Below are positions 8,687 to 16,199 of a stretch of DNA of 38,008 bases, piece after piece. The number at the start of each line of letters is the position of its first letter. Position 1 is the first letter of the stretch. The stretch spans positions 1 through 38,008 of the forward strand of contig JAAFHW010000020.1 of NCBI GenBank assembly GCA_013298525.1, given 5' to 3'. Under the pieces are notes generated by a model. That model saw only the letters and a program-made list of their open reading frames with translations, had not been told where the DNA came from and ran no database searches. Source of the stretch: Flavobacteriia bacterium. Lineage in GTDB: Bacteria > Bacteroidota > Bacteroidia > Flavobacteriales > Flavobacteriaceae. Position numbers and translations under genes: made by a program.

Positions 8687-9276
8687 ATTTTATTTCTCTT
8701 TTTGAGATAATAATGCCAAATGGTAAAAGAAGCAAATGTTCTAAAAGGCTTCCAATTGTCTGAAAGTTTTTCCATTTCTTCGTGAGTTTGACAATCGTAT
8801 AATTCCTTCAAAGTGTTTTTTATGGCGATATCGCCAAGAGGAACTACATCTGGAGACTGAAGACAAAACATTAAATAAACTTCAATACTCCAATTTCCGA
8901 CTCCTTTGATTGTTACTAGTTCTTCTCTTATTTTTTGCTCGGTTTTGGATGCAAAACTCTCAAAATTGATTTCTTTGGAAATGACTTTGGCTGCTAAATC
9001 TTTGAGATAAACTATTTTTTGTCGAGACAGTCCACAAGATTTTAATTCATCATCGGAAGAATAATAGATATTTTCAGGTGTGATTTTCTTGAAATAATTC
9101 TCCAATTTAACATAACATGCTTTGGCAGATTCTATTGAAACTTGTTGCTCAAGAATAATATGACACATCGAAGCAAATCCTTCTTGGCGCTTTTGAATAA
9201 TTGGATGACCGTAAGTATCAAGAATAAATCTTAAAGTTTCATCTTTAGAAATCAGAAATTCAACAACTTGCTCCAT
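8683..9276 (-). CDS. DNA-3-methyladenine glycosylase-like protein (HhH-GPD superfamily)
   Basis: 197-residue base-excision repair glycosylase resembling the catalytic part of AlkA. Residues 120-132 form the helix-hairpin-helix (LVTIKGVGNWSIE) and the catalytic Asp is Asp149 in VPLGDIAIKN. HIILEQQVSIESA (39-51) is the conserved helix that enters the AlkA fold. The N-terminal AlkA domain and Ada are absent, as in short AlkA2/MAG-type enzymes. There are no iron-sulfur cluster cysteines of the EndoIII/MutY type at the C-terminus. Expected to remove 3-methyladenine and related alkylated bases in the cytoplasm. It lies 21 bases after the DUF5686 gene on the same strand, so co-transcription is possible. 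Confidence 0.87.
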   Translation of the reverse strand: MEQVVEFLISKDETLRFILDTYGHPIIQKRQEGFASMCHIILEQQVSIESAKACYVKLENYFKKITPENIYYSSDDELKSCGLSRQKIVYLKDLAAKVISKEINFESFASKTEQKIREELVTIKGVGNWSIEVYLMFCLQSPDVVPLGDIAIKNTLKELYDCQTHEEMEKLSDNWKPFRTFASFTIWHYYLKKRNKI

Positions 9277-9297
9277 AATTAAAGAAACTAGATTGAA

Positions 9298-11784
9298 TTA
9301 AAAATAGAAACCAAATTCACCTTTAATTGTAAAATTATTTGTTCCTGGAATATCTCTGTAATTTCCTCTCCAACTTGCATCAATTCGGAATACTTTGAAT
9401 ATGTTTCCGATTCCAACACTATATTCCCAATAAGGTTTTTTTGGAGCTTGGTAAACCAAACCTGAGGCATTTATTAGTTGATTTTCTTGAGAAATTGTTC
9501 CATAAACTCCTCTAACACCAATGATTTCTCTCCAATTTAATTTTCTCATAAGTGGAATTCTAGATAATAATCGTCCCTGAAAATTATGGTCCCATTGTAA
9601 AGTAGCATATTCGTCGGCTACAAACTCATAAAAATTTAGGTTACTAAAAGTGTTTCCAATAATGAAATAAGTTTGATTTCCAGGTACTACACTCATCAAT
9701 CCAAGAGGCACTTGTCCGAAAGTTTTACCCAATTCCATGGTTAAGTTTGTTCTTCCTAATGGCCCTATTGTTATGGGTTGTTTGTAATATAGTTGAAGTT
9801 TGCTATAATCAAAATCACTATCTATTAATCCTTTAAATCCTTGACTATAATTTACAAAAAAGCGACTGTATGGATTATCTACATTAAGACGTTCTACTCC
9901 ATAACCAACCGTTTTCTTTCCTGGCGTATATTCTACTTGTAGATTAACTTCAGATTGTTTCACTTCACTTTTTGTTGTTGTATAAGTATCATCAGAATAA
10001 TAATCTAAACTAAATGTTGGTGAAGCTGATTCTAAGGTACGATAAGAAAATCCTGTTTGAAGAATTAAATTTTTAACTGGTTCAATTTCGACAGAAGCTG
10101 TTGTAAGATTGATGTTGGTTAATTTACCATTATTACCAGAACTAAATAAACTTGAAGAAGCAAAACTTCTTCCCAAAACATCGTTTGTTGTTGTCAAACT
10201 TGCACCGATTTGCTCAACATCTCTTCTATTTCCTGCTGTAATAATGATACGCTTTTTAGAATCAACCATCCATTTTCCAGATAAGCCATATTTGAATTTA
10301 TTATCGTCAAATCCGTAAGCGGTGTAACCTTGCAAACGCCATTTATCATTTGGTCCAAAATAGGTTCTTCCTCCTACTCTAACTCGAATTCCTTCTACAA
10401 CATTGTACCCAAAGGTTGAAAAAATAGGTCCGAAATCTATATTTCCTTTTTGTATATATCCGCTACCTAAAATGGTTACAAGATTATACATTTGCTTGAA
10501 TTTTTTTACCGTTTTTAAGGTATCAAGCATTTTGTAAACCCCAATTTCATCTTTATTTAGTTTCTCAAATCGGTTTTCTTCCCAATATTCATCTGACTTG
10601 GTGTAAACTTCATTGTCAATAAAATTGACTTCTTCTTTATAAAACTTATCGGGTTTTACTTCGTTAAATTTATGATTTCTCACTAAAGTTGTTCGTTTTC
10701 CATAAACACCTTTAGATTCTTCTTTTTTGTTGATTGCAAAATCCGACATCATGTAATCTCTGGTAAGAAGAAAAACAGAATCATTTACCACTTCAAATTC
10801 TTGTTCAATATAAATATCTTTAACCCAGTTAATATTAGCACTTTTAGAAACCGCCATATTGATGGTTTTGATTGCATAAGTAGAATCATTAACCCAAAAA
10901 TCTCCTTTAAAAGTTAGTTCGTTTTTTCTTCTTGGATAAAACACAATGTTGTAACACCATTTATTATCAATGAAAGAGCTGTCCCTTAAAACATAATTAT
11001 AAACATCTATACCAGTAGTTGATAATGGACTTGTAAAACTTTTATCAAAAAAAGTTAGGTGATTATTGTAGATATTGTAATCGTTGTAAAGGTCTTTAAT
11101 GAAAGTGTTTACTCCATCGCCATTTCCTAAACCTGAGTTTTTATTGGCTTTGATAATTGATTTTTCCTTCTTTAATTTATTGTCACCATAAACATCATAC
11201 ATTGATTCATTAATGAATATAGGTAAATAGGTTTTTCCAGTAACTTTAGAGGTGTCTACTTTATTGAAAACAAACTCCATTCCTTTGAAGATTTTTTGCT
11301 TCATAAAAGCACTATCTATGGTATTCAAATCAAATTCAACTTTCTCGTATTTTTCGTATTGATATTGATCAAACATACGTAAGCCATTTTTCCTTTTTCT
11401 TTCCCAAATTTTTCTTAGAATATCTAATGCTGGATTGTTTTTCTTTGATGTTTTTCCTTTATAAATAACAACCTCTTGCAACATTTCCTCTTCATTCAAA
11501 ACCACTTTCATGTTGTAAGTTACCAGCTTTTCTAAATCTACATCTTTAGTAGTAAAACCAACGAAAGCCACAACTAAAGTCGTGTAATTTTTTGATGATT
11601 CTAAGTAAAACTTACCGTTTTCATCACTAACAGTTCCTTCGTTAGAACCTTTAAACACAATATTTGCATAGGAAACTGGTTGGTTTTTCTTATCAACAAC
11701 AACTCCACTTACTTTTGTTTGAGAAAAAACAAAAGAAGAAAAAAGAAGAAAAAGAACTATAGAAAAAGATATTTTTTTAAGCAT
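9298..11784 (-). CDS. DUF5686 outer-membrane protein with N-terminal carboxypeptidase-like domain
   Basis: 828 residues from the start at 11782-11784, which opens a signal peptide (MLKKISFSIVLFLLFSSFVFSQ); codons upstream to 11826 would fall inside the pdhB terminator. Residues about 23-110 are a carboxypeptidase-regulatory-like beta sandwich (VSGVVVDKKNQPVSYANIVF, then GTVSDENGKF), as in TonB-dependent receptors, but no plug domain follows. The remainder matches the Bacteroidota family DUF5686: IWERKRKNGLRMFDQYQYEK, FYPRRKNELTFKGDFWVNDS, and a C-terminal half rich in alternating beta strands ending in aromatic FGFYF, consistent with an outer-membrane beta barrel. Function unknown; surface or envelope role inferred. 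It sits between pdhB and the AlkA-like gene with no shared function obvious. Confidence 0.82.
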   Translation of the reverse strand: MLKKISFSIVLFLLFSSFVFSQTKVSGVVVDKKNQPVSYANIVFKGSNEGTVSDENGKFYLESSKNYTTLVVAFVGFTTKDVDLEKLVTYNMKVVLNEEEMLQEVVIYKGKTSKKNNPALDILRKIWERKRKNGLRMFDQYQYEKYEKVEFDLNTIDSAFMKQKIFKGMEFVFNKVDTSKVTGKTYLPIFINESMYDVYGDNKLKKEKSIIKANKNSGLGNGDGVNTFIKDLYNDYNIYNNHLTFFDKSFTSPLSTTGIDVYNYVLRDSSFIDNKWCYNIVFYPRRKNELTFKGDFWVNDSTYAIKTINMAVSKSANINWVKDIYIEQEFEVVNDSVFLLTRDYMMSDFAINKKEESKGVYGKRTTLVRNHKFNEVKPDKFYKEEVNFIDNEVYTKSDEYWEENRFEKLNKDEIGVYKMLDTLKTVKKFKQMYNLVTILGSGYIQKGNIDFGPIFSTFGYNVVEGIRVRVGGRTYFGPNDKWRLQGYTAYGFDDNKFKYGLSGKWMVDSKKRIIITAGNRRDVEQIGASLTTTNDVLGRSFASSSLFSSGNNGKLTNINLTTASVEIEPVKNLILQTGFSYRTLESASPTFSLDYYSDDTYTTTKSEVKQSEVNLQVEYTPGKKTVGYGVERLNVDNPYSRFFVNYSQGFKGLIDSDFDYSKLQLYYKQPITIGPLGRTNLTMELGKTFGQVPLGLMSVVPGNQTYFIIGNTFSNLNFYEFVADEYATLQWDHNFQGRLLSRIPLMRKLNWREIIGVRGVYGTISQENQLINASGLVYQAPKKPYWEYSVGIGNIFKVFRIDASWRGNYRDIPGTNNFTIKGEFGFYF

Positions 11785-11807
11785 AATACTATTTGCGAAT
11801 TTTTGGT

Positions 11808-11845
11808 AAAAAAAAAGCTTCATCAAGATTTCTCCGATGAAGCTT
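11808..11845 (-). terminator. Rho-independent terminator of pdhB
   Basis: Perfect 10-base stem AAGCTTCATC (11815-11824) / GATGAAGCTT (11836-11845) with an 11-base loop. On the minus strand it is followed by a U run (complement of A 11808-11816), about 20 bases after the pdhB stop. Confidence 0.88.
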
Positions 11846-11863
11846 CAAATATAATAGATTATA

Positions 11864-12841
11864 TTATTTGTACATTACTTTTTTTACTGCTTTAACAACA
11901 TCTTGCGCATTTGGTAACCATTCTTTCAATAAAGTTGGTGAATATGGCGCTGGAGTGTCAGCAGTTGTAATTCTTTGAACTGGTGCATCAAGGAAGTCGA
12001 ATGCTTTATCTTGAACCATATAAGTAATCTCTGAAGCCACACTTGCAAAAGGCCAAGCTTCTTCAAGAACTACCAAACGATTTGTTTTCTTAACAGAATT
12101 GATAATCGCATCATAGTCCATTGGGCGAACCGTTCTTAAGTCGATAATTTCACAAGAAATTCCTTCTTTAGCTAATTCGTCAGCAGCAATGAAAGCTTCT
12201 TTGATGATTTTACCAAAAGAAACGATAGTTACATCAGTTCCTTCTCTTTTAATATCGGCAACTCCTAATGGAATAATGTATTCACCATCTGGCACTTCAC
12301 CTTTATCACCATACATTTGTTCAGATTCCATGAAAATAACTGGATCATTATCACGAATTGCTGCTTTCAATAAACCTTTAGCATCATAAACTGTAGATGG
12401 AACTACCACTTTTAAACCTGGAGTATTAGCAAACCAGTTTTCAAAAGCTTGTGAGTGTGTTGCTCCTAATTGTCCAGCAGAAGCTGTTGGCCCACGAAAA
12501 ACCATTGGCATTGGAAACTGTCCAGCCGACATTTGACGCATTTTAGCAGCATTGTTAATAATTTGGTCAATTCCAACTAATGAAAAGTTGAAGGTCATAT
12601 ATTCTACAATAGGACGACAACCGTTCATAGCTGAACCGACCGCAATTCCTGCAAAACCTAACTCAGCAATTGGAGTATCAATTACTCTTTTTGGACCGAA
12701 TTCGTCAAGCATTCCTTTTGATGCTTTGTAAGCACCATTGTATTCGGCAACTTCTTCACCCATTAAATATACGGCTTCATCGCGACGCATTTCTTCACTC
12801 ATCGCTTCGGCAATCGCTTCTCTAAATTGTATCGTTCTCAT
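11864..12841 (-). CDS. pdhB: Pyruvate dehydrogenase E1 component, beta subunit
   Basis: 325-residue beta subunit of the thiamine-diphosphate-dependent E1 heterotetramer that decarboxylates pyruvate to feed acetyl-CoA synthesis. Characteristic blocks: MRTIQFREAIAEAMSEEM (N-terminus), VYLMGEEVAEYNGAYK with the ThDP-activating Glu, DTPIAELGFAGIAVGSAMNG, the K+-site region PTASAGQLGATHSQ, and the transketolase C-terminal domain (IIDLRTVRPMD; VVLEEAWPFASV). Length is normal for the family. Branched-chain E1 beta is the main alternative, but the sequence reads as PDH. The alpha subunit and E2 are not adjacent, so the complex is encoded at dispersed loci. It has its own promoter (12874-12881) and terminator, so it is monocistronic. 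Confidence 0.93.
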   Translation of the reverse strand: MRTIQFREAIAEAMSEEMRRDEAVYLMGEEVAEYNGAYKASKGMLDEFGPKRVIDTPIAELGFAGIAVGSAMNGCRPIVEYMTFNFSLVGIDQIINNAAKMRQMSAGQFPMPMVFRGPTASAGQLGATHSQAFENWFANTPGLKVVVPSTVYDAKGLLKAAIRDNDPVIFMESEQMYGDKGEVPDGEYIIPLGVADIKREGTDVTIVSFGKIIKEAFIAADELAKEGISCEIIDLRTVRPMDYDAIINSVKKTNRLVVLEEAWPFASVASEITYMVQDKAFDFLDAPVQRITTADTPAPYSPTLLKEWLPNAQDVVKAVKKVMYK

Positions 12842-12873
12842 ATATATTGTTTCTTAAAATCTATTTTGGATAG

Positions 12874-12881
12874 CAAAAGTA
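12874..12881 (-). promoter_or_regulatory. pdhB promoter -7 box
   Basis: TACTTTTG on the minus strand matches TAnnTTTG. Start of transcription would be near 12868, about 27 bases before the ATG. No convincing TTG -33 element lies 19-21 bases upstream. Confidence 0.6.
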
Positions 12882-12891
12882 AAAATTTTAT

Positions 12892-12931
12892 TTAGATTAT
12901 TGGATATTTAGATTGTTAGATTGTTAGATTT
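12892..12931. repeat. Degenerate octamer tandem repeat (TTAGATTN x5)
   Basis: Five consecutive 8-base units: TTAGATTA, TTGGATAT, TTAGATTG, TTAGATTG, TTAGATTT. The period is exact although bases vary. It lies just upstream of the pdhB promoter box. Confidence 0.8.
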
Positions 12932-13090
12932 ACAATTTTGTTTTTAACGAAAACGATGTAATGTATTATTTTAATTGCTTGAATAACATTTAAACCGATT
13001 ACTCAGAAAAATTATTACTCTTAAGAAATTAAAAAACAAAACTTTATTTAAGTGATTAATTTGTTAGATTTGTTTTGATATAGAATTTGG

Positions 13091-13111
13091 GCACGGATTG
13101 AAAATCCGCGC
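13091..13111. repeat. REP-like hairpin
   Basis: CGGATT (13094-13099) and AATCCG (13103-13108) form a perfect stem around GAA; with one mismatch the stem extends to 13091 and 13111. It is far richer in G+C than its surroundings and is followed by CTATCGGG. There is no T run, so it is not a standard terminator. It resembles an extragenic palindromic element; copy number in the genome cannot be judged from one window. Confidence 0.5.
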
Positions 13112-13144
13112 TATCGGGTTTTAATAAATAAATTAGCTGTTTTA

Positions 13145-13936
13145 ATGATATATTTAAAAAAAAACAACTTAATAATAGTTGTATTTCTTTTTGTTTCAAT
13201 ATTTACTTTAGGTTTTTATTTTTATAAACAATCAACATATTTAGATTATTCTTATTCACAATATGAGAAGGAATTAATCAATCATTTCAAAGAAGTAGCC
13301 TTAAAAACAGAATATGGTGATAACAAAGGAAGGATAGTTAAATGGGGAAGAGTAATGTATTTATATACATTGTTTAATGGTAAACCAATCAAAAAAGGTC
13401 AATGTAAAGAGCAAATGGAAGCATTAAAAAAAATTATTAATAACATTAACAATATAGTTGATAACGACTTTAAAATTACTTTAACTGATGATATAAAAAA
13501 AAGTAATTCTATTATTTACTTAACAAGTGTAGAAAAAATGAGTCAAATGTATCCAAATTTTTTTGCTGGTATTGAAGAAAAAGTTGCAGGTTTAACAAAA
13601 GGCTATTGGAAAAATTATAACTTATATAAAATTGAGATATTCATTGATACAAATGAATCATTAGAAGTTCAAAAATCGGGAATAACAGAGGAAATTAGTC
13701 AAAGCATTGGATTGTCAAATGATTCAAAAAAACACTCAAATAGTATTTTTTACCAAAATAAATCATCTGATCGAATTTTAAATACTGATTTATCTTCACT
13801 AGATAAAGATATTATCCAACTTTTGTATAATCCAAGCATTAAAGCAGGCATGAACACAAAACAAGTAGAAAAAGAAATATTAAAAGTTTTAAAGAATGGA
13901 GAATTAAAACTCTATGGAGATAAAGACGAGCGATGA
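13145..13936 (+). CDS. Orphan membrane-anchored protein, DUF2927-like
   Basis: 263 residues. An N-terminal hydrophobic segment (about 8-26, NLIIVVFLFVSIFTLGFYFY) should anchor it in the inner membrane with the rest outside, or act as a signal. Residues 181-236 hold the blocks I associate with DUF2927: EEISQSIGLSNDS, SIFYQ, LSSLDKDIIQLLYNPSIKAGM. In that family the glutamate-containing EExxQ segment is reminiscent of a degenerate zinc-peptidase helix, but no HExxH is present here and no activity should be assumed. The gene stands alone in an AT-rich patch, Lys/Asn/Ile-rich, without operon partners, consistent with an accessory or acquired gene. The ATG at 13145 is the first good one and precedes the hydrophobic segment directly. 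Confidence 0.6.
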   Translation: MIYLKKNNLIIVVFLFVSIFTLGFYFYKQSTYLDYSYSQYEKELINHFKEVALKTEYGDNKGRIVKWGRVMYLYTLFNGKPIKKGQCKEQMEALKKIINNINNIVDNDFKITLTDDIKKSNSIIYLTSVEKMSQMYPNFFAGIEEKVAGLTKGYWKNYNLYKIEIFIDTNESLEVQKSGITEEISQSIGLSNDSKKHSNSIFYQNKSSDRILNTDLSSLDKDIIQLLYNPSIKAGMNTKQVEKEILKVLKNGELKLYGDKDER

Positions 13937-13990
13937 TATATTAAGGTAAATGATAAACTCTAACGGGTAATATATTAAAATTAGCTACAG

Positions 13991-14030
13991 TTTAATTTTA
14001 CTAAAATGCAAATCTGAATGTAAAATTAAA
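13991..14030. repeat. Inverted repeat after the DUF2927-like gene
   Basis: TTTAATTTTAC (13991-14001) and GTAAAATTAAA (14020-14030) are perfect 11-base arms around 18 bases. AT-only stem without a following T run; a weak terminator or a protein site are both possible. Confidence 0.45.
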
Positions 14031-14124
14031 AAGGTTTTACAATTCAACAAAAGTTAAATCTTCTGTTTTGGTTTCAAGTAATATCAGCGAAATCGATATA
14101 ATACTGACTTTTTTTAAAAAAATA

Positions 14125-14138
14125 GTATGCGTGCATAC
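14125..14138. promoter_or_regulatory. Candidate operator upstream of etfBA
   Basis: Perfect palindrome GTATGC-GT-GCATAC. Its right end is 21 bases before the putative -7 box of etfB, i.e. over the -35 region, a typical place for an operator. The regulator is unknown. Confidence 0.5.
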
Positions 14139-14159
14139 AAATATTCGAAATATATTTTA

Positions 14160-14167
14160 TACTTTTA
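14160..14167 (+). promoter_or_regulatory. etfB promoter -7 box (near consensus)
   Basis: TACTTTTA differs by one base from TAnnTTTG. It gives a leader of about 25 bases to the ATG at 14199 and argues against the in-frame upstream start at 14127. Confidence 0.45.
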
Positions 14168-14198
14168 CGCTCAGAAAAAACTTTTTAAAAAATATATA

Positions 14199-14945
14199 AT
14201 GAAAATATTAGTTTGCATCAGCCATGTGCCTGATACTACTTCAAAAATCAACTTCGTGAATGGCGATTCTGAATTTGATACCAACGGAGTTCAGTATGTT
14301 ATCAATCCAAATGATGAATTCGGATTAACTAGAGCCATTTGGTTTCAAGAACAACAAGCAGCAAACGTAACTGTTGTGAATGTTGGTGGACCAGATACAG
14401 AACCAACTTTAAGAAAAGCATTAGCTATTGGAGCGAACGAAGCGATTCGTGTAAACGCAACTCCAACTGATGGTTTCTTCGTTGCAAAACAATTAGCAGA
14501 AGTTGTAAAATCTGGTGGTTATGATTTAGTAATTTGCGGAAAAGAATCATTAGATTATAATGGTGGAATGGTTCCAGGAATGTTGGCAGGTTTATTAGGA
14601 TATAACTTTGTAAATTCAGCTGTTGAAATGACCGTTGATGGAACTTCTGCAAAAGTAGGAAGAGAAATTGATGGTGGAAAAGAAATCGTTTCTGCATCGT
14701 TACCTTTAATTGTAGGTGGACAAAAAGGCTTGGTTGAAGAAAAAGACCTACGTATTCCAAATATGAGAGGAATTATGACAGCAAGAACTAAAGTTTTAAC
14801 TGTACTTGAGCCAGTAGCAGCTGACAATAACACTAAAGCTGTGAAATTTGAAAAACCAGCAGCAAAATCGGCAGTGAAATTATTTTCAGCTGACGATTTA
14901 GACGGATTAGTTAGCGCATTACACAACGAAGCAAAAGTTATTTAA
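14199..14945 (+). CDS. etfB: Electron transfer flavoprotein, beta subunit
   Basis: 248-residue small subunit of ETF, which takes electrons from acyl-CoA and other dehydrogenases and passes them to the quinone pool via ETF-quinone oxidoreductase; it binds AMP structurally. Evidence: MKILVCISHVPDT at the N-terminus, VINPNDEFGLTRAIW, the adenine-binding-type VVNVGGPDTEPTLRKALAIG, and DLVICGKESLDYNGGMVPGM, followed by the recognition region LPLIVGGQKGLVEEKDLRIPNMRGIM. The start at 14199 fits the family N-terminus exactly; upstream in-frame codons add 24 residues with no family counterpart. It is followed by etfA after a 93-base spacer carrying short-period repeats. Confidence 0.94.
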   Translation: MKILVCISHVPDTTSKINFVNGDSEFDTNGVQYVINPNDEFGLTRAIWFQEQQAANVTVVNVGGPDTEPTLRKALAIGANEAIRVNATPTDGFFVAKQLAEVVKSGGYDLVICGKESLDYNGGMVPGMLAGLLGYNFVNSAVEMTVDGTSAKVGREIDGGKEIVSASLPLIVGGQKGLVEEKDLRIPNMRGIMTARTKVLTVLEPVAADNNTKAVKFEKPAAKSAVKLFSADDLDGLVSALHNEAKVI

Positions 14946-14947
14946 GA

Positions 14948-15036
14948 ATTAGGATTCTGGAATTGGGATTTAAAATCCTTAATCTAAACTCCTAACTCTC
15001 AAAATCCTTAATAAAAAAATCCTTAATCCTAAATTA
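14948..15036. repeat. Short-period repeat spacer between etfB and etfA
   Basis: The right half is built from 7-8 base units around AATCCTTA/AATCCTAA (e.g. 14975-14982, 15003-15010, 15019-15032). The left half carries the reverse complement (AATTAGGATT, 14948-14957), so the outer ends form an inverted repeat with AATCCTAAATT (15026-15036). It ends a few bases before the etfA ATG. Confidence 0.6.
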
Positions 15037-15038
15037 TT

Positions 15039-16007
15039 ATGTCAATATTAATATATGCAGAATCAGCAGACGGAAAATTCAAGAAAGTTGCTTTCGAATT
15101 AGCGTCTTATGCAAAAAAAGTTGCCGAATCACTTGGCACAACAGTAACCGCTGTAACAGTTAACGCAGGAAATGTTTCTGAGTTATCTAAATATGGTGTA
15201 GATAAAGTTTTAAAAGTAACTAACGATAAGTTGGCTAACTTTAACGCAAAAGCTTACGCAGATGTAGTAAAACAAGCTGCACAAAAAGAAGGCGCAAAAG
15301 TAATTGTACTTTCTTCAACAACAGACAGTTTATACCTTGCTCCTCTTGTATCTGTTGGATTAGAAGCAGGTTTTGCTTCAAATGTTGTTGGATTACCACT
15401 ATCAACTTCACCATTTCAAGTAAAAAGAACCGCTTTTTCAAATAAAGCATTCAATATCACTGAAATTTCAACAGATGTAAAAGTACTTTCAATTAGCAAA
15501 AACTCTTTTGGTTTAGTTGAAACTGCTTCCTCTTTATCAGAAGAAGATTTTGCACCAACATTAAACGATGCTGATTTTTCAGTGAAAGTTGAATCAGTAG
15601 AAAAATCTACAGGAAAAGTAACTATTGCAGATGCTGACATCGTTGTTTCTGGTGGACGCGGAATGAAAGGTCCAGAAAATTGGGGAATGATTGAAGAATT
15701 AGCCTCTGTTCTTGGAGCAGCAACAGCTTGTTCTAAACCAGTATCTGATATTGGATGGCGTCCTCACAGTGAGCACGTTGGTCAAACAGGAAAACCAGTT
15801 GCAAGTAATTTATACATTGCTGTCGGAATTTCTGGTGCAATTCAACACATTGCTGGAATCAACTCTTCAAAAGTGAAAGTGGTTATCAACACCGATGCTG
15901 AAGCGCCATTTTTCAAAGTAGCTGATTACGGAATTGTTGGTGATGCTTTAGACATTGTTCCAAGGTTGACTCAAAAATTAAAAGAATTTAAAGCAAATAA
16001 TAGCTAG
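15039..16007 (+). CDS. etfA: Electron transfer flavoprotein, alpha subunit
   Basis: 322-residue large subunit of ETF carrying FAD. The N-terminal domain (1 to about 190) pairs with EtfB; the C-terminal FAD domain has VVSGGRGMKGPENW, SKPVSDIGWRPHSEHVGQTG and the signature LYIAVGISGAIQHIAGIN (about 255-272), then INTDAEAPFFKVADYGIVGD, all as in bacterial EtfA. Length and both ends are normal. The protein partners directly with the product of etfB just upstream; the pair is closed by a terminator at 16073-16113. Confidence 0.95.
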   Translation: MSILIYAESADGKFKKVAFELASYAKKVAESLGTTVTAVTVNAGNVSELSKYGVDKVLKVTNDKLANFNAKAYADVVKQAAQKEGAKVIVLSSTTDSLYLAPLVSVGLEAGFASNVVGLPLSTSPFQVKRTAFSNKAFNITEISTDVKVLSISKNSFGLVETASSLSEEDFAPTLNDADFSVKVESVEKSTGKVTIADADIVVSGGRGMKGPENWGMIEELASVLGAATACSKPVSDIGWRPHSEHVGQTGKPVASNLYIAVGISGAIQHIAGINSSKVKVVINTDAEAPFFKVADYGIVGDALDIVPRLTQKLKEFKANNS

Positions 16008-16009
16008 TA

Positions 16010-16047
16010 AAATTCCAAAAAAAGAAATTCCAAATTCCAATTGGAAT
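16010..16047. repeat. Heptamer repeat AAATTCC after etfA, ending in a palindrome
   Basis: AAATTCC at 16010-16016, 16025-16031 and 16032-16038 with an 8-base A-rich unit between the first two. The last copy runs into ATTCCAATTGGAAT (16034-16047), a perfect 14-base palindrome. Confidence 0.7.
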
Positions 16048-16072
16048 AAAAAATAAAACTAACTCAAACGTG

Positions 16073-16113
16073 ATAAGCTATCTGAAATTATTTTTAGGTA
16101 GCTTATTTTTTTT
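16073..16113 (+). terminator. Terminator of etfBA
   Basis: Arms ATAAGCTATCT (16073-16083) and AGGTAGCTTAT (16096-16106) pair over 11 bases with one G-T pair and a 12-base loop, followed by a run of T to 16113. Confidence 0.87.
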
Positions 16114-16199
16114 GTTTAAAAAAGAGAAAGTTTTTTGTTACTTTGCAATCAATAGAAATACAAAGTATTATTGTTTTCCAAATTTGATAAAATATAAAA

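Larger units (their letters stand above)
12842..13144. other. 303-base intergenic spacer between pdhB and an orphan gene
   Basis: Contains the pdhB promoter box, an octamer tandem repeat (12892-12931) and a REP-like hairpin (13091-13111). The rest (about 12935-13080) is AT-rich sequence with no reading frame, RNA gene or recognisable site that I can support. Confidence 0.6.

Noticed and set aside
11785..11826. Longer N-terminus for the DUF5686 protein
   Set aside because: The upstream start lies inside the pdhB terminator hairpin and would bury the signal peptide.
13991..14030. Inverted repeat as a firm terminator of the DUF2927-like gene
   Set aside because: The stem is AT-only and no T run follows; kept only as an inverted repeat.
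14425..14926. Two open frames on the minus strand opposite etfB
   Set aside because: They are shadows of the strongly supported etfB gene; low-complexity Leu/Gln or Ser-rich translations with no family resemblance.
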